Shown here in pieces: positions 63,579 to 64,000 of a DNA stretch of 64,000 nucleotides. How positions within the stretch are numbered: the first letter of the stretch is position 1; each line of letters opens with the position of its first letter. This DNA comes from Actinoalloteichus caeruleus DSM 43889. Lineage in GTDB: Bacteria > Actinomycetota > Actinomycetes > Mycobacteriales > Pseudonocardiaceae. The stretch is taken from the NCBI RefSeq assembly GCF_000429185.2, contig NZ_AUBJ02000001.1, positions 620,001 to 684,000 of the forward strand, in the 5' to 3' direction. The translations under genes were made by a program, and so were the position numbers. Below the pieces are notes generated by a model. The model was not told the DNA's origin, did no database searches, and saw nothing but the letters and a program-made list of their open reading frames with translations.

Positions 63579-63951
63579 GTTCAGAGGCTATCGACCACAA
63601 ACGGGTGACGGGGAGTGCTCAGGGACCTGACATTCCGGCGAACTTCGCCCCCCACCCCGGAACGGGCCGACCGCGTCACCCGTTCGGCCCTGGCGTCTCC
63701 TCGCGGGAAGTGAACCCCAGCCCGGGAGCGGGGCACCCGCGGCGTCGAGGTGCCCGCCGAGCCCTGACGCCGCCCCGCGCCATCCGCCCTCCCGGCGCCG
63801 CGCGGACCAGAGCACCTCGGCTCCGCCCCCGGCGCGCCCACGACCGCCACGACCGCGTTGGGGAATAGCACGGGCACGCTCCGGCGTTACCAGGGACCGA
63901 CGGCGGAGCCCGGCGCCGGGCCCGCACCAGCCCAGTGGAGAGGACGACGCG
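63579..63951. other. divergent intergenic region
   Basis: About 370 bp between the M16-like gene start and the partial gene at the right edge; it holds both promoters. No clear site recognised. Confidence 0.4.
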
Positions 63952-64000
63952 ATGCCCCTAAGTGGAGTGTACGAGCCCAGCCCCGAGAAGTGGGTCCGCG
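63952..64000 (+). CDS. nitroreductase-family deazaflavin-dependent oxidoreductase, start only
   Basis: Only 16 codons are in the window: MPLSGVYEPSPEKWVR. This N-terminus matches the usual beginning of the F420-dependent Ddn-type family (MPL-G-YEPS---WV). The ATG at 63952 follows GAGAGGACG. The gene continues past the right edge. The second family member in the window (the first is at 30097-30609). Confidence 0.6.
   Translation, partial: MPLSGVYEPSPEKWVR

Overview
The window is a very GC-rich chromosomal segment of an actinomycete. The evidence is strong G/C third-position bias, many GTG starts, a SARP regulator, four F420/deazaflavin-type proteins, a DesK/DesR-like pair and actinobacterial I-E-type CRISPR repeats. 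The family is not certain; a filamentous actinomycete fits best. I saw no rRNA or tRNA gene, no origin, and no cas gene.

Left part (1-24.6 kb): a truncated SARP regulator and an alpha-hydroxy-acid oxidase are followed by a GNAT-TetR operon with a clear palindromic operator. Then comes a compact specialised-metabolite cluster (6.2-16.3 kb): an SDR ketoreductase, an acyltransferase-ACP protein, a megasynthase and an acyl-CoA oxidase-like protein, closed by a small LuxR-type regulator. The megasynthase reads FabL-type enoyl reductase, ketosynthase, chain-length-factor-like domain, ketoreductase, dehydratase. Together these make one complete set of fatty-acid/polyketide reactions of PUFA-synthase/hglE type, without visible thioesterase or phosphopantetheinyl transferase. 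After it lie an F420-type LLM oxidoreductase, a MerR-controlled drug exporter, a small secreted protein, a TenA-like protein, another SDR and a GlxA-type regulator.

Middle part (25-47 kb): an MFS exporter and a 7-repeat CRISPR array; a 5-formyl-THF cyclo-ligase; a lower-GC patch with an unknown gene and three gene remnants (28.1-29.5 kb); a MerR/deazaflavin nitroreductase operon; a two-component system; a small membrane protein; the ParC/ParE-like topoisomerase pair; a TetR plus frameshifted rifampin-phosphotransferase-like gene; a WYL regulator with a perfect inverted-repeat operator; and a 23-repeat CRISPR array that grew by two tandem block duplications and was then split by an IS3-family element inside a spacer. 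The array ends against a truncated aminoglycoside 6-phosphotransferase-like remnant.

Right part (47-64 kb): a CstA / CC-tail small protein / ArsA-like ATPase operon, a secreted PI-PLC-like enzyme, a third CRISPR array (5 repeats, leader related to array 2), an F420/PNPOx protein, an NmrA-like protein divergent from an AraC regulator, a two-domain membrane protein, a complete ribose-type ABC importer, an M16-like protein without zinc ligands, and the first codons of a deazaflavin nitroreductase.

Five apparent single-base frameshifts interrupt otherwise well-conserved genes (near 13422, 15345, 40035, 40812 and 56195). All have the sign of one missing base in C/G-rich sequence, so base-calling loss is as likely as real mutation.
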